Below, one piece after another: positions 6,214 to 6,878 of a DNA stretch of 6,878 nt (the stretch's first letter is position 1; every line of letters starts with the position of its first letter). The position numbers and the translations under genes were made by a program. The notes under the pieces are model-generated. The model was not told the origin of the DNA, made no database searches, and saw only the letters and a list, made by a program, of their open reading frames with translations. This DNA comes from Alphaproteobacteria bacterium (GTDB taxonomy: Bacteria > Pseudomonadota > Alphaproteobacteria > UBA6615): contig JAURLR010000194.1 of NCBI GenBank assembly GCA_030831135.1, positions 1 to 6,878 of the forward strand, given 5' to 3'.

Positions 6214-6878
6214 TTACAGCGTCAGGGCGTCATGTACGAGTTTTTCCTGTTCGCGCCGGTGGCGTGCCGCATTGCCTGTGGCAGGGGAGGCAGCTTCCGG
6301 GCGGCCCACATAGCGCGGGCGTTTCTGATCAGCGTCGATTTCGTTCAGAACCGCTTCAAGTCGACGGTCGATGAACGTCCATGCCCCCATGTTCTCGGGT
6401 TCTTCCTGACACCAGACGATTTCGGCGTGTTTGAAGCGCGAAAGCTCTTTTACAAGCGCCTTTTTGGGGAAGGGATAAAGCTGCTCCATTCGCAGGAAGA
6501 AGACGTCCTTGATGCCCTGCTTGGCGCGTTCCTCATACAGGTCGTAATAGACCTTGCCCGAACACAGCACGACGCGCTTGACGTCTTCGTCTTCGCACAG
6601 CTTCTCATTGTCCCAGAGAACGCGGTGGAAGCTGGTTTCCGGGCCGAACTCGTCAAGATCAGAAACGCAGAGCTTGTGCCGCAGCAGCGACTTCGGCGTC
6701 ATAATGATGAGAGGTTTACGGAAATTGCGATGGACCTGCCGGCGCAGCGCGTGGAAGTAGTTCGCGGGTGTGGTGATGTTGCACACCTGCATGTTGTCTT
6801 CCGCACAAAGCTGCAGATAGCGTTCCAGCTTGGCCGAAGAATGCTCGGGACCCTGGCCCTCATAGCCATGGGGCAGCA
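6214..6878 (-). CDS. sucA: 2-oxoglutarate dehydrogenase E1, C-terminal part (N-terminal end outside window)
   Basis: The last 220 or so residues of the thiamine-diphosphate-dependent E1 of the 2-oxoglutarate dehydrogenase complex. E1 decarboxylates 2-oxoglutarate and loads the succinyl group onto the lipoyl domains of SucB. The full protein is usually near 900-1000 residues, so most lies beyond the right edge. The frame enters at the edge as [20 protein letters not shown], a conserved E1o stretch, continues as [15 protein letters not shown] and [15 protein letters not shown], then RMEQLYPFP and [12 protein letters not shown]. It ends in [16 protein letters not shown] and a basic tail, with TAA at 6214-6216. 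The Met codon at 6792 is internal. It is first of the three visible operon genes, 32 bases ahead of sucB; the operon promoter is outside the window. The sequence separates it clearly from the E1 of pyruvate dehydrogenase. Confidence 0.96.
   Translation of the reverse strand, partial: LPHGYEGQGPEHSSAKLERYLQLCAEDNMQVCNITTPANYFHALRRQVHRNFRKPLIIMTPKSLLRHKLCVSDLDEFGPETSFHRVLWDNEKLCEDEDVKRVVLCSGKVYYDLYEERAKQGIKDVFFLRMEQLYPFPKKALVKELSRFKHAEIVWCQEEPENMGAWTFIDRRLEAVLNEIDADQKRPRYVGRPEAASPATGNAARHRREQEKLVHDALTL

Noticed and set aside
5436..6374. A 312-codon open frame on the + strand opposite sucB
   Set aside because: Its Ser/Ala/Pro-rich repeats are the antisense of the lipoyl domains and Ala/Pro linkers; no ribosome site or domain.

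Overview
The window is GC-rich, tightly packed bacterial chromosome, most likely from an alphaproteobacterium, possibly a Maricaulis/Hyphomonas-like lineage. That placement rests on the protein sequence style (XerC, SucA, SucB, Lpd) and on the arrangement of a 2-oxoglutarate dehydrogenase cluster facing xerC; it is inference and was not tested by any search. There are seven gene loci. Both ends are cut: xerC lacks its 5' part and sucA lacks most of its N-terminal part.

Left part (1-1126): the catalytic end of the tyrosine recombinase XerC (+) runs stop-to-stop into an FkbM-type SAM-dependent methyltransferase (-). The methyltransferase gene is divergent from a two-component system. The 149 bases between them carry short inverted repeats but no convincing promoter.

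Middle (1127-3181, +): a membrane histidine kinase with a CHASE4 sensor domain is followed, with a one-base overlap, by a receiver-only response regulator. As written, the kinase gene is split in two by a +1 frameshift at a run of eight C (1880-1887). Seven C would give one 560-residue kinase with sensor, second membrane helix, HisKA and ATPase domains in the expected order. This is the most notable feature here: a sequencing error, a recent mutation, or a slippage-controlled switch.

Right part (3188-6878, -): sucA (C-terminal end only), sucB and lpd, read from right to left with 32- and 6-base gaps, form an operon for the 2-oxoglutarate dehydrogenase complex of the TCA cycle (E1, E2, E3). 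The E2 has two tandem lipoyl domains where the textbook E2o has one. The two copies share a 26-base identical stretch at an in-frame distance of 342 bases.

I found no RNA gene, insertion sequence, CRISPR array or clear intrinsic terminator. No gap between genes exceeds 300 bases. I see no clearly new multi-gene system; the split kinase and the double-lipoyl E2o deserve the follow-up.
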